Shown in pieces: positions 25,060-36,914 of a DNA stretch of 51,753 nucleotides. The notes below the pieces were generated by a model. That model was not told where the DNA came from. It searched no databases and worked only from the letters and a program-made list of their open reading frames with translations. Positions within the stretch are counted from its first letter, which is position 1; each line of letters begins with the position of its first letter. Location: contig JAGPCO010000048.1 in NCBI GenBank assembly GCA_018058095.1, positions 1-51,753 on the forward strand, given 5' to 3'. A program made the position numbers and the translations under genes. The DNA is from Kofleriaceae bacterium. GTDB lineage: Bacteria > Myxococcota_A > Polyangia > Haliangiales > Haliangiaceae.

Positions 25060-28000
25060 CCCCCACCACGCGCTCCGTGTCGTTCCTCGTCAGTGCCGCC
25101 CTGGTGGCCATGACCGCCGGCGCCTGCGTCGGTGACGCTGGCGTCCGCTGCGCCGACGGCACGCTCTGCCCCGACGACACCACCTGCGCGCTGGTGGCCG
25201 GCGTGACCTACTGCGCCAGCGCCGACCAGCTCGGCCAGTGCGCCGGCGCCGCCGACGGCACCACGTGCGACCTGGCCGGCCAGCCCGGGGTGTGCCGCGA
25301 CCAGGTGTGCGTGCGCTCGGGCTGCGGCGACGGCGTGCGGGCCGGCGCCGAGCAATGCGACGGCGCCGACCTCGGCGCCGCCACCAGCTGCCGCGACCTC
25401 GGCTTCTACGGCGACGGCGCCCTGACCTGCGCCGACGACTGTACGTTCGACCAGGCCGCGTGCGCCGGCCTCGGCCGGTGCGGCGACGGCACGCGCGACC
25501 CCGAGGAGCAATGCGACGGCGAGGCCCCGGCCGACGTGGACTGCCGGGTCGGTGGCTTCTACGACGCCGCCGGCCTGGCCTGCAACGCGGCCTGCCGCTA
25601 CGACTTCGCCGGCTGCACCGGCCGGTGCGGCGACGGCGTGGTGACCGGACCGGAGGAGTGTGATGGCGCGGTCCCGGCCGCGCTCGACAGCTGCGGCGAG
25701 CATGGCTTTCACGACGAGGCCGACCCGGTCACCTGCGGCACCGACTGCCGGTACGACCTGACCGCGTGTGACCAGTTCTGCGGCGACGGCGTGGTCAGCG
25801 GCGACGAGCAGTGTGATGGCGCCGCGCTCGGGGTGCTCGACAGCAGCGGCGACGGCGCGGTCGACTGCAAGGACCTCGGCTACTACCAGGGCGCCCTGTC
25901 CTGCCTGCCCAACTGCCAGCGCAACCTGGCCGCGTGCGCCGGCCGGTGCGGCGACGGCCAGAAGCAGGCGGTCGAGCGGTGCGACGGCACCGACTTCGGC
26001 AGCGCGACCTGCACCAGCAGCGGCTTCTACACCGGCACGCTCGGCTGCGGCGCCGACTGCCAGACCCTGTCGACCACGGCGTGCAGCGGCCGGTGCGGCG
26101 ACGGCGCGGTCAACGGCCCGGAGGTGTGCGACGGCGCCGCCATCCGGGCCGGGTTCGCGTGTGGCCTGTTCGGCTACTACCGCGGCGAGCTCGGCTGCGC
26201 GCCCGGCTGCGCCGAGGTCACCACCAGCACCTGCGCCGGCTACTGCGGCGACGGCGTGCCCGAGCCCGGCGCTGGCGAGCGGTGCGACGGCGCCGCTGGC
26301 GAGTCGTCGGATCTGTCGTGTGCCGGGGCCGGCGCACCCGGCGACGGCCCGCTCGGCTGCGACGTGTCATGCCGCCCGAGCTTCGAGCGGTGCACCAGCG
26401 GCGCCTGGTTACCGCTGGCCGCCCCCGGTGGCGGCCCAGGCCTGCACCAGCCGATCGACGTGTGGGTGGCGGGCAACCGCGACGCCTGGGTCCTGGTCAG
26501 CGCCGGCGGCCAGAGCCAGATCCACCGGCACGTCGACGGGGCCTGGGTCGACCTGCCCGCGATCGGCGGCACCACCAGCGCGATCTGGGCCAGCGCCGAC
26601 GGCGATCGTGTCCTGGTCGCGACCACGACCGGCCTGGTCCGCCTGACCCGGGCCTCCCCGACCTGGCAGTGGACCCCGAGCTCGAGCCCGCCCGGCGGCG
26701 CCACCATCACCGATCTGTGGGGCCAGGCCGGGACCGAGCTGTGGTTGACCACCGCGGCCGGGCAGCTCTTCCACGGCGACGGCGTCGGCGCCTGGACCGA
26801 GGTCGTGGTGCCGGGGCCACCCGGCCCGCTCCACGCCGTCGCCGGCAGCCCCGACGGCGCGATCGTCGTCGGTGGTGCCAACCGGATGGCGTGGAACTTC
26901 GGCGCTGGATGGCTCGGCGCCGCCGCCCCGTTCACCGTCCACGCCGCGTTCGCGCGCAGCCGGTCCGACGCCTGGCTGGTCGGGCGGACCAGCTCGTCGC
27001 GCCAGGCCAACCTGCACTGGACCGGCTCGACCTGGCAGAGCGAGCCGCTGCAGTCCGATCCGGGCGGCCCGCAGTGGGGCCCGCTGTTCGCGGTCCATGC
27101 CGGCGCCGCCGACGACGTGTGGGTGCTCGGCGGCAACGGCTCGTCCCAGGCCGGCTCGGGTGGGCTCCTGCTCAACTTCCGCTGGACCGAGGCGCCGATG
27201 GCCCGCTACGCGTTCGCGCTCGAGCCGTCGACGCTGGGCTGGATCGCCGCCGCCGGCGGCAGCGACGTCGGCGACCTGTGGGCGGCCATCGCCGAGCCGA
27301 CCGGCGCGCTGGCCGTGGCCCGGCGCGGCGCGCCGGGCTGGCGACCACGCGAGCGCATGCCGATGTCCAGCGCCGAGAACGTGCGCGACGTCGCCGCCTC
27401 GACCAGCGCGACCTGGTTCATCGATCAGGCCCGCGTCGCCCGCCACGACAACCGCCGCAGCGCTGGCGACCCGGGCCGGGTCGTCACGCTGCCCACCCCG
27501 CCGCTGCCGGGCCCGCCGTGTGTGGGCGGTCCGCTCGAGGCGGTGTGGGCGCGCGGCGACGACGACGTGATGGTGTTCCGCGGCGATTGCGTGCAGCGCC
27601 ACCTCGGCGGGGTGTGGACCACGACGCCGCTGCCGGGGCGGGTGTTCGACGCCTGGGGCAGCGACGGCGAGGTGTTCGCGGTCGGCGAGGGTCGGCTGCA
27701 CCACTTCGACGGCGGCAGCTGGACGTCGGAGCTGGTCGGCGCCAACCTGCGCTCGGTCCATGGCACCAGCCCGGCCGACGTGTGGCTGGTCGGCGACGCC
27801 GTCCACCACCGGACCGGCCCCGCCCAGTACCAGCAGCTGCCGGCGCCACCGGACAGCCTGGTCATGCACGCGGTGTGGGCGGCCAGCCCGACCTACGTCA
27901 TCGTGGTCGGCGCGGTCGGCGCGTCGCGCGGCGTCGCGCACTGGATCGGCGACGAGGTCGACGGGGCGTGGGTCGACGTCGACCCGTTCGCGGGCCCCGA

Positions 28001-28577
28001 CGTGTTCCACGCGGTGGCCGGAACCTCGCCGACCGACGTCTGGGCGGTCGGCGAGCGCGGCGGCGGCGCGTACGCCGCGCACTGGGACGGCGCGACCTGG
28101 ACGCCGAGCTCGCTGGGCGGCTCCCGCCCGCTGCGCGCGCTCGCGGTGGCCGGGCCGCGCGATCTGTGGGCCGTGGGTGACGGCGACGCCGGCCCCGGCA
28201 ACATCATCCACCTCGACCACCGGCTGCCCGGCCTGACCGGCGGGGCGTGTGCGGGGGCCATCGCGCTCGGGTGCAGCCGCATCACCGCGATCCGGATCGG
28301 CACGCTCGACCGCGGCCCGGTCCGCTACGTCCTCGACGCCCCGGTCGACGGCTTCCTGTCGGCCCACGCCATGTCGTTCGGCCGAGCGGTCGAGCTGCGC
28401 GTGCTCGGCCGCGGCGCCGACGGCGCGTGTGACCCGGTCGTGCCGCTGGCGACCGGCACGCCGGCCGTGACCGCGCCGCTGGCGACCGCCCAGCGCGTGT
28501 ACCTCGAGGTGCGCGCGGTCGGGCCGGGTCCGGCTGGTCGGTTCGACCTCCTGACGTCCTGCACCAAGCAGCCGTGA
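25056..28577 (+). CDS. Lipoprotein with seven CGDG...CDG disulfide repeats and a beta-propeller
   Basis: A protein of 1,173 residues. A signal peptide with a permissive lipobox ('MTAGAC') precedes a Cys-rich half (about residues 25-450) holding seven copies of a repeat with consensus 'CGDGvv.G.EqCDG', 'C..lGfY.G.L.C...C' and one more Cys, the myxobacterial disulfide repeat. The rest (about 460-1080) is a chain of short blades such as 'DVWLVGDA', 'DVWAVGERGGGAYAAHWDGA' and 'DLWAVGDGD', a beta-propeller pattern with about a dozen copies. A final domain with 'GACAGAIALGCS' closes it. Its start overlaps the kinase stop by 4 nt, so the pair is translationally coupled. An extracellular recognition or adhesion role that reports to the kinase is inferred. 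Confidence 0.85.
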
Positions 28578-28591
28578 CGGCCGGGCTGTGG

Positions 28592-28597
28592 TCTACT
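28592..28597 (+). promoter_or_regulatory. Candidate -10 hexamer of the pyruvate kinase gene
   Basis: TCTACT lies 7 nt before the ATG at 28605, in the 27-nt gap after the lipoprotein gene. It matches three of six -10 bases and no -35 was found. It would let pyk be transcribed separately from the kinase/lipoprotein pair. Confidence 0.3.
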
Positions 28598-28604
28598 GCG
28601 CGCG

Positions 28605-30020
28605 ATGCCCCGCGCCAAGATCGTGTGTACCCTGGGCCCCGCGTCGTCGAGCCCCGAGCGGATCGGCGAGCTGATCGAGGCCGGCATGGACGTGGTCCGC
28701 CTCAACTTCTCGCACGGCAGCCACGAGGACCACGCCCGCATGCTGGCCACGGTCCGGTCCGAGGCGCAGAAGCGCGGCCGGGCCATCGCCGTGCTGCTCG
28801 ACCTGCAGGGCCCCAAGATCCGGGTCGGGCGGTTCGCCACCGGCCAGGCCGAGCTCAAGCCCGGCGCCGAGTTCACGATCTCGACCGACCCCAACCTGGT
28901 CGGCGACGACCGCCGGGTCTCGACCACCTACGCCGGCATCATCGCCGACGTCCGCCCGGGTGACCACCTCCTGCTCGACGACGGCTACCTCAGCCTGGTG
29001 GTGACCAGCGTGGCCAACCACGAGGTCCACACCCTGGTGGTCACCGGCGGCATCCTCAAGAACAACAAGGGCATCAACCTGCCCGGGGTCGAGGTGTCGG
29101 CCCCGGCCCTGTCCGACAAGGACCGGGAGGACATCAAGTTCGGGCTGCGCCACGGCGTCGACTACGTCGCCCTGTCGTTCGTGCGCCGGGCCGAGGACGT
29201 GCGCGAGGCCAAGCGCCTGCTCACCGACGACGGCATCGCCATCCCGGTCATCGCCAAGATCGAGAAGCCGCAGGCCATCGACCGCCTGGCCGAGATCATC
29301 GACGCCGCCGACGGCATCATGGTCGCCCGCGGCGACCTCGGCGTGGAGATGGGCCCGGAGAAGGTCCCGCTCATCCAGAAGCGGATCATCGAGGAGACCA
29401 ACCGGCGCGGCAAGATCGTCATCACCGCGACCCAGATGCTGGAGTCGATGATCCAGCAGCCGCGCCCGACCCGGGCCGAGGCGTCGGACGTCGCCAACGC
29501 CATCCTCGACGGCACCGACGCGGTCATGCTGTCGGGCGAGACCGCGTCGGGCGCGCACCCGGTCGAGGCGGTCCGGACCATGGTCCGCATCGTCCGCGAG
29601 GTCGAGGGCAGCGCGTACTACCGCCAGAACATCGAGCCGCCGGTGGTCGAGCTGGCGGTGTCGGCCAACGCCATCGCCCACGCCGCGGTCATCGCCGCCC
29701 GCAAGATGAAGGTGCGCACGATCGCGGTGGTGACCGGCTCGGGCGGGGCGGCCCGGCTCATGAGCGAGTACCGGCCCGAGGCCGAGATCGTGGCGCTGAC
29801 CACCGACGAGGTGCAGTTCCGCCGCTTGGCCCTGGTGTGGGGCGTGACCCCGGTCCACATCCCGCACTCGGCGACCACCGACGAGGTGATCGACCAGGTC
29901 GAGGCCACGCTGCTGAGCCGGCACCTGGCGGTCGCCGGCGAGCACGTCATCATCACGATGGGCGTGCCGGTCGGGGCCGGGGTGCAGACCAACCTCCTCA
30001 AGATCCACCAGATGTCGTGA
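28605..30020 (+). CDS. pyk: Pyruvate kinase
   Basis: A full-length enzyme of 471 residues that transfers phosphate from phosphoenolpyruvate to ADP in glycolysis. Diagnostic stretches are '[17 protein letters not shown]', '[16 protein letters not shown]', '[12 protein letters not shown]', the active-site block '[14 protein letters not shown]', '[14 protein letters not shown]', '[12 protein letters not shown]', '[20 protein letters not shown]' and '[16 protein letters not shown]'. The C-terminal domain ends '[20 protein letters not shown]'. It lies between two Ser/Thr kinase modules; there is no sequence evidence that it belongs to them functionally, though the setting recalls the Ser/Thr kinase control of 6-phosphofructokinase known from Myxococcus. 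Confidence 0.97.
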   Translation: MPRAKIVCTLGPASSSPERIGELIEAGMDVVRLNFSHGSHEDHARMLATVRSEAQKRGRAIAVLLDLQGPKIRVGRFATGQAELKPGAEFTISTDPNLVGDDRRVSTTYAGIIADVRPGDHLLLDDGYLSLVVTSVANHEVHTLVVTGGILKNNKGINLPGVEVSAPALSDKDREDIKFGLRHGVDYVALSFVRRAEDVREAKRLLTDDGIAIPVIAKIEKPQAIDRLAEIIDAADGIMVARGDLGVEMGPEKVPLIQKRIIEETNRRGKIVITATQMLESMIQQPRPTRAEASDVANAILDGTDAVMLSGETASGAHPVEAVRTMVRIVREVEGSAYYRQNIEPPVVELAVSANAIAHAAVIAARKMKVRTIAVVTGSGGAARLMSEYRPEAEIVALTTDEVQFRRLALVWGVTPVHIPHSATTDEVIDQVEATLLSRHLAVAGEHVIITMGVPVGAGVQTNLLKIHQMS

Positions 30021-30117
30021 CGGGTGGGCAGGCGGCCCCGGGCCGGCAACTGCCCGACTTCGTTGATCCAGGTCACAGGCTGAGGCCGATTTCCAGAGCC
30101 AGATCGCCGGCTTCGCC

Positions 30118-30146
30118 TTGAGAGGTTGGACCAGGCGCGCTAGCAT
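30118..30146 (+). promoter_or_regulatory. Strong candidate sigma-70-type promoter giving a leaderless kinase mRNA
   Basis: TTGAGA (30118-30123, five of six) and TAGCAT (30141-30146, four of six) are separated by exactly 17 nt. The -10 ends 7 nt before the GTG at 30154, so transcription would begin at or next to the start codon. The upstream ATG at 30145 overlaps the -10 and would not be in the transcript, which is why GTG 30154 was chosen as start. Confidence 0.6.
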
Positions 30147-30153
30147 GGTCGCG

Positions 30154-31974
30154 GTGTCCAAGGCCTCGAATCCGGCCGACTATGGGGTCGAGCCGGGTCA
30201 GATCTTGCTGGGGAAGTACCGGGTCGACTCGATCCTGGGCCACGGCGGCATGGGCATCGTCGCCCAGGCCACCCACCTCCAGCTGGAGGAGAAGGTCGCC
30301 ATCAAGTTCCTGCGCGACGACGTCGCGCTCGATCCCGACACCCTGCGCCGCTTCCTGCGCGAGGCCCAGGCCGCGGTCAAGCTCAAGAGCGAACACGTCG
30401 CCCGCATCACCGACGTCGGCACCTTCGAGTCCGGCACGCCCTACATGGTCATGGAGTTCCTCGAGGGCGTCGACCTCGCGGAGATGCTCGAGCAGAGCGG
30501 CAAGATCAACCCCAACCTGGCGTGCGAGCTGCTGCTGCAGGCCGCGGTCGCCCTGGCCGAGGCGCACTCGCTCGGCATCGTCCACCGCGACGTCAAGCCG
30601 TCCAACCTGTTCGTGACCTGGCGGCCCGACGGCAGCGCGCTGCTCAAGATGCTCGACTTCGGCATCTCGAAGTCGCCGCTCGGCGCCGAGATGAACCTGA
30701 CCCAGACCCAGTCGATGCTGGGCACGCCGGCGTACATGTCGCCCGAGCAGATGCGCTCGGCCCGCAACGTCGACCCGCGCACCGACATCTGGTCGATGGG
30801 CACGGTGCTGTACGAGCTGATCGAAGGCGAGCTGCCGTTCCAGGCCGAGAGCTTCTCGGAGATGTGCGTGAAGGTCGCGGTCGACGCGCCAGCGCCGATG
30901 ACCACGCCGATGCCGGCCGGGCTCGACCTGGTCATCAAGCGCTGCCTGGAGAAGGACCCGGCCAACCGGTACCAGAACGTGACCGAGCTGGCGCGCGACC
31001 TGGTCCCGTTCGCGCGCGACCGCGGCCAGGCCCAGGTCCTGGCCGATCGGATCCAGCGCATGCTCGGGCGCCGCCTCGAGGGCAGCAACGACGCCGCCGC
31101 CCGACCGGTGTTGCCGCGCGACTCGCAGCCGGTGGCCCGGCCGCAGGCGTCGCTCGGCTCGGGCCAGGCCCGGCCGTCGCCAGTGGCCCAGCCGGCGCGC
31201 GGCTCGACGCCGGCGATGGACCGCGCGGCGGCGGCGTCACTGGCCACCACCGAGGACAGCGACATCACCGAGGCCAACGCGATCATCACCGACCCGGGCC
31301 CCCTGGCCTCGGACACGCCGACCTCCATCACCGCGGTCGACTCGAGCGGCGCGCCGTGGCGCGGCGCCACGCCGCCCGGCCCGTGGACGGGCGCCGGGGC
31401 CGCCGCCGCCACCACCACCTCGCCGGGCGACGCGCCGTGGAGCGAGCCGACCGGCCTCGTCGAAGCCCAGCGCCGCGCCGGGCGTGGCAAGCTCATCGTC
31501 GCTGCCGTGGTCCTGCTGGTCGGGGCGATCGCCGCCGGCTTCGTGCTGACCCGCCCGAGCGTGTCTGCCTCGGGACCGACCGAGCCCGCTGGCGGGACCG
31601 GCGGGGCCACCGGCGCGACGACGCCGGCCGGCATCAGCGCCGACGCGGCCACCGATCTGCCAGTGGCGACGGGCATGGTCGATGCGGGCGCGGCGGTGGT
31701 CACCGTCGGCGCCGATGCCGCCCCCGAGGCGGCGGGCACCAGCGGTGCCGACGCCAACCTCGGCACCGCGACCCAGACGGTCTCGCCTGGTGGCAAGACC
31801 GGCACGGGCCGCAAGGATCCCAGGGACGGCAAGTCCGGGTCGGGTCGCAAGGACCCCAAGGACGGCAAGGATCCCAAGGACGGCAAGGATCCCAAGGACG
31901 GCAAGGACCCCAAGGACGGGGGCAAGCCGAAAGATCCGTTCGACATCTACAGCGGAACCGGCCGGAAGAAGTAG
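30154..31974 (+). CDS. Membrane Ser/Thr protein kinase with repetitive Lys/Asp-rich extracytoplasmic tail
   Basis: A protein of 606 residues. The N-terminal PknB-type kinase has 'ILGHGGMGIV', the VAIK lysine, 'HRDVKPSN' (H144, R145, D146), 'MLDFGISKSP' and 'GTPAYMSPEQM', so it is an RD kinase with all catalytic residues. A Pro/Ala/Thr-rich linker leads to one TM helix at about 447-467 ('LIVAAVVLLVGAIAAGFVL'). The outer part is low-complexity and ends in KDPKDG repeats and 'FDIYSGTGRKK'; no sensor fold was recognised there. The start is GTG 30154 because of the promoter upstream. It is followed at 48 nt by a TPR/two-TM gene and then a propeller lipoprotein, mirroring the module on the other side of pyk. 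Confidence 0.9.
   Translation: MSKASNPADYGVEPGQILLGKYRVDSILGHGGMGIVAQATHLQLEEKVAIKFLRDDVALDPDTLRRFLREAQAAVKLKSEHVARITDVGTFESGTPYMVMEFLEGVDLAEMLEQSGKINPNLACELLLQAAVALAEAHSLGIVHRDVKPSNLFVTWRPDGSALLKMLDFGISKSPLGAEMNLTQTQSMLGTPAYMSPEQMRSARNVDPRTDIWSMGTVLYELIEGELPFQAESFSEMCVKVAVDAPAPMTTPMPAGLDLVIKRCLEKDPANRYQNVTELARDLVPFARDRGQAQVLADRIQRMLGRRLEGSNDAAARPVLPRDSQPVARPQASLGSGQARPSPVAQPARGSTPAMDRAAAASLATTEDSDITEANAIITDPGPLASDTPTSITAVDSSGAPWRGATPPGPWTGAGAAAATTTSPGDAPWSEPTGLVEAQRRAGRGKLIVAAVVLLVGAIAAGFVLTRPSVSASGPTEPAGGTGGATGATTPAGISADAATDLPVATGMVDAGAAVVTVGADAAPEAAGTSGADANLGTATQTVSPGGKTGTGRKDPRDGKSGSGRKDPKDGKDPKDGKDPKDGKDPKDGGKPKDPFDIYSGTGRKK
31849..31920 (+). repeat. 18-bp tandem repeats encoding KDPKDG
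   Basis: About four near-identical 18-bp units (KDPKDG; variation mainly gat/gac for Asp) lie in the C-terminal tail of the kinase, with a diverged copy just upstream (KDPRDG at about 31813). The near identity at silent sites suggests recent expansion. The tail alternates Lys and Asp and is expected to be disordered. Confidence 0.8.
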
Positions 31975-32009
31975 CCGACCGAGCCGGCGCGCGCCTGGCG
32001 AAGGCGCGA

Positions 32010-32015
32010 TATGCT
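32010..32015 (+). promoter_or_regulatory. Candidate -10 hexamer of the TPR/two-TM gene (copy B)
   Basis: TATGCT matches four of six -10 bases and ends 7 nt before the ATG at 32023. No matching -35 was seen, so it may be weak or used by another sigma factor. Confidence 0.4.
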
Positions 32016-32022
32016 CTGCCCC

Positions 32023-32997
32023 ATGCGGAACCTGGGGAGATTCGCTGGTCTGGTCCTCGTCACCGTCCTGCTCGCACCAACCGGTGTGGCCTGGGCGCAG
32101 GAGACCGACGCCGAGCGCCTGTTTCGAGAGGGTCGCGACCTGCTGGCGCAGAACAAGCTGGCCCAGGCGTGCGCCAAGTTCGAGGAGAGCCTGGCCAAGG
32201 TCGATCACCTCGGCCCGCGCATGAACCTGGCGCTGTGCCTGGAGAAGCGCAACCAGGTCCACAGCGCGGTGCGCGGCTTCGAGTACGCCGAGAAGATGGC
32301 GATCGCCGCCGGCGAGACCGAGCTGGCGCAGGCCGCCCGCGAGCACATCAACGCGCTTCGGCCCCGGGTGCCGCGGGTGGTGGTCGAGGTCGAGGGGGCC
32401 GTGCCCGGCCAGGTGGTGGTCATCAAGCGGCCCGGCAAGGCCGACGTCGCGGCCACCGCCGGCGAGGCGATGCCGATGGATCCGACCGACCCGAGCGACA
32501 GCAAGGACCTGGTCACGGTGGTCGCCAGCGCCAGCGGGCACGAGACCTACGCGACCGAGGCGCGGCCGCTGCCGGAGGGCCGCGAGGAGCGCTTCGTGGT
32601 GCCGCCGCTCACGCCGGCCGGTGCCGGCGGCGGTGGCGGCGGTGGCGGCGGTGGCGGGGAAGGGCCGATCGCGGCGCCGCGCGTCCGGACCAAGACCACG
32701 CTCGGCTACGTGCTGCTCGGCGGCGGGGTCGCCTTCCTCGGCGGCTCGCTCGCGTACAACCTGCGCGAGAAGAGCAAGGCCGAGGCGACCGATTGCAACG
32801 CCGCCTGCGTCGACCGTCACAACGGCAACATGAAGAAGTACGGCACGACGCTGTTCGGCGTCGGACTGGCCGCGGTCGCCGCCGGGACGTACTTCGCCTT
32901 CTTCCACACCAGCGCGGCCGAGTCGGCGACCCGGTCGGCGCTGGTGCCGGTGCTCGGGCCCGATCAGGTCGGCCTGAGCCTGTCCGGTGGGTTCTAG
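32023..32997 (+). CDS. Exported TPR protein with two C-terminal TM segments (copy B)
   Basis: A protein of 324 residues with the layout of the gene at 20944-21987: signal peptide ('GLVLVTVLLAPTGVAWA', cut before QETDA), TPR units ('RLFREGRDLLAQNKLAQACA' and 'PRMNLALCLEKRNQVHSAVR'), a beta-domain ('RVVVEVEGAVPGQVVVI'), a Gly-rich linker of about 11 Gly, then two hydrophobic helices joined by a loop with 'DCNAACVDRHNGN'. It ends 'LGPDQVGLSLSGGF'; that end closely resembles the end of copy A. ATG 32023 is preferred to the ATG at 32011 because it starts the signal peptide properly (MRNLGRF). It follows the membrane kinase on the same strand by 48 nt. Confidence 0.8.
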   Translation: MRNLGRFAGLVLVTVLLAPTGVAWAQETDAERLFREGRDLLAQNKLAQACAKFEESLAKVDHLGPRMNLALCLEKRNQVHSAVRGFEYAEKMAIAAGETELAQAAREHINALRPRVPRVVVEVEGAVPGQVVVIKRPGKADVAATAGEAMPMDPTDPSDSKDLVTVVASASGHETYATEARPLPEGREERFVVPPLTPAGAGGGGGGGGGGGEGPIAAPRVRTKTTLGYVLLGGGVAFLGGSLAYNLREKSKAEATDCNAACVDRHNGNMKKYGTTLFGVGLAAVAAGTYFAFFHTSAAESATRSALVPVLGPDQVGLSLSGGF

Positions 32998-33023
32998 CCG
33001 GCGCGACGCCGGCGAGGTCGACG

Positions 33024-34730
33024 ATGCACCAACGAGCCGGGGCGACGCTGCTGCTGGCGACCGCCGCCTGTTCGGCCGCAGCTCCCGACGCGTCGCGTGC
33101 ACCGGTCGTGGGCGCGCTGGCACCGATCGACGCGGCGACCGCTGACACCCGCAGCGACGCCGAACCCGCGGGCGGTCGCCGTGGCGCCGCCTGCACACCA
33201 TCCGAGGCCTCCCCGGCCGGCACCTGCGGCGACGGCCTGTTCTGCCTGCCACCAGCCCCGGGCGGGCTGTGCACCTCGTTCTGCGGCGCCGACGGCGTCG
33301 CCTGTGATGGCGTGTGCACCACGTCGAGCAGGGCCGGTAACCTGTGCCTGGCCGGGTGCCAGGGCGACGCCGACTGCCGGGTCGACGAAGGCTACGTCTG
33401 TGATCCGATCTGGAAGGCGTGTGCCCTGCCCGGCTTGCTCGCGCCCATCCCGCCGACCTGCCGGCCCAGCCCGCCGCTCGAGCGCGGCGCGTTCGGCGCC
33501 AGCGAGCGCCTGAGCACCACCGCCAGCCCGGGCCTGTACCAGTTCGAGCCGAGCGCGGCGGTCACGACCGACGGCACGCTGGTCGCCCTGTACTCGGCCC
33601 GGCGCAGCCAGGGCCAGCCCAGCCAGCTCGCCGCGGCGCGGATCTCGGCCGATGGTCAGCGCAGCTACGACCTGGCCGTGCCGTCATCCAAGACCTCGCA
33701 CTTCGATCCGTGGCTGGCCGCCGGCCGGGACGGCCAGGTCCACGCTGTCTGGCTGGCGTTCGACAACACCCGCGCGCCCGAGGTCGGCGCCATCATCGGC
33801 TACGCCCGCTCGCGCGACGGTGGCGCCAGCTGGACCACGCCCGCCCCTGTACACGACGCCGCCGGCGACTGCCCGGCCGGCACCCTGGGTTGCCTCGACA
33901 AGCCGATGGTGGCGGTCGGGCCCGACGTCGGCGGCTCGCGCCGGCGGCCGGCCGGGGAGGTGGTGTACGTCGGCTACAGCAGCACCGTGCGCGACGGCAT
34001 GCGGGTGGTGGCCTCGCGCGATGGCGGCACGACCTGGTCGAGCTCGGTCACCGCCACCCCCGGCATCTACGGCGATCTCGAGGTCGACGCGACCGGCGCG
34101 GTCCACGCCGTCGCGCTCGATGGCGGCCCGGCCGGCGGCCCGACCTCGGCCGACAACAAGGTCTCGTACGCGGTCTCGCGCGACGGCGGCACGTCGTTCT
34201 CACCGCCCACCGTCGTGTCCCGCCCGGGCGAGCGGCTGCCGTTCTTCTTCTCCAACCCCAACGTCAGCGTCGACACCCGGCGCAAGCGGATCTACGTGGT
34301 GTACCCGCACGGCAGCGCCGACGGCGCGTGGGACATCGTGCTGGCGACGTCGGCCGACGGCGGCCGGACCTGGCGCCATACCACCGTCAACGACGACGGC
34401 CACTGCGCCAGCCACATGCTGCCGCAGGTGGTCGTCGACGAGGCGACCGGCGAGGTCCACGTCGCCTGGTACGACCAGCGCGATGGCGCCGGCGCGGTGG
34501 CGTACGCGGTCTGTCGCGGTGGCGGCGCCACCTGCGGCAAGAACCAGCTGCTGAGCGACACCCCGTTCGCGTCGTACAGCTACGTCCGGCACGGGACCGG
34601 CTGGCTCGGCGAGTACTGGGGCCTGGTGCTCGATCCGCGCCGGCGCATGCTGCACGCGGTGTGGACCCAGCCGGTGGCCGAGCCGCGCGGCGCGATCTCC
34701 CGCATCTTCCACGCCCAGGCCAAGCTGTAG
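33024..34730 (+). CDS. Lipoprotein with Cys-rich segment and sialidase-like (BNR) beta-propeller
   Basis: A protein of 568 residues. A short lipoprotein signal ('ATLLLATAACS') is followed by an Ala/Asp linker and a segment with 12 cysteines (about residues 50-140, for example 'CGDGLFC', 'SFCGADGVACDGVC', 'GCQGDADC'). Then comes a propeller with at least four Asp-box/BNR sequences: 'SRDGGASWTT', 'SRDGGTTWSS', 'SRDGGTSFSP', 'SADGGRTWRH'. BNR propellers occur in sialidases and other glycan-binding or -cleaving proteins; sialidase catalytic residues were not identified, so binding is as likely as hydrolysis. It lies 26 nt after the TPR/two-TM gene and is probably co-expressed with it. It is the counterpart of the lipoprotein at 25056-28577. 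Confidence 0.8.
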   Translation: MHQRAGATLLLATAACSAAAPDASRAPVVGALAPIDAATADTRSDAEPAGGRRGAACTPSEASPAGTCGDGLFCLPPAPGGLCTSFCGADGVACDGVCTTSSRAGNLCLAGCQGDADCRVDEGYVCDPIWKACALPGLLAPIPPTCRPSPPLERGAFGASERLSTTASPGLYQFEPSAAVTTDGTLVALYSARRSQGQPSQLAAARISADGQRSYDLAVPSSKTSHFDPWLAAGRDGQVHAVWLAFDNTRAPEVGAIIGYARSRDGGASWTTPAPVHDAAGDCPAGTLGCLDKPMVAVGPDVGGSRRRPAGEVVYVGYSSTVRDGMRVVASRDGGTTWSSSVTATPGIYGDLEVDATGAVHAVALDGGPAGGPTSADNKVSYAVSRDGGTSFSPPTVVSRPGERLPFFFSNPNVSVDTRRKRIYVVYPHGSADGAWDIVLATSADGGRTWRHTTVNDDGHCASHMLPQVVVDEATGEVHVAWYDQRDGAGAVAYAVCRGGGATCGKNQLLSDTPFASYSYVRHGTGWLGEYWGLVLDPRRRMLHAVWTQPVAEPRGAISRIFHAQAKL

Positions 34731-34873
34731 CGCGGGCGCCTGTGCGCGCCACGACGGATCGACCAAGATCACGGTGTCGTTCCCGCTTGGGCGCACGGCC
34801 ACGGCCACGGGGGCGGCCACGAACACGTCGCCGATCACGATCACGTCGACGTCACTGAGCTGCGGCCCGCGAG
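34731..34873. other. Intergenic stretch whose + frame reads as a His-rich peptide
   Basis: This gap separates two convergent genes. Read in the frame of the preceding gene after its stop, it has no stop until 34916 and encodes 'AHGHGHGGGHEHVADHDH' at about 34791-34844. No ATG or GTG start precedes this stretch in the frame. It may be the remnant of a gene end or chance in GC-rich DNA. Confidence 0.4.
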
Positions 34874-35911
<1,038 letters not shown>

Positions 35912-35971
35912 GGTGCGGGCACCATGACACAACCGTGACCGAGTCGTGAATGGCCTGACCGGGCGGCTGGC

Positions 35972-35977
35972 TAGCCT
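35972..35977 (+). promoter_or_regulatory. Candidate -10 hexamer of the desaturase gene
   Basis: TAGCCT ends 6 nt before the GTG at 35984, in the 72-nt divergent region with the aldo/keto reductase gene. It matches three of six bases and no -35 at the usual distance was found. Confidence 0.35.
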
Positions 35978-35983
35978 GGACCC

Positions 35984-36907
<924 letters not shown>

Positions 36908-36914
36908 TCGACGG

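Noticed and set aside
30145-30153. ATG 30145 as start of the second kinase
   Set aside because: It overlaps the best promoter -10 in the window (TAGCAT), so it would not be part of the mRNA; GTG 30154 fits the predicted transcription start.
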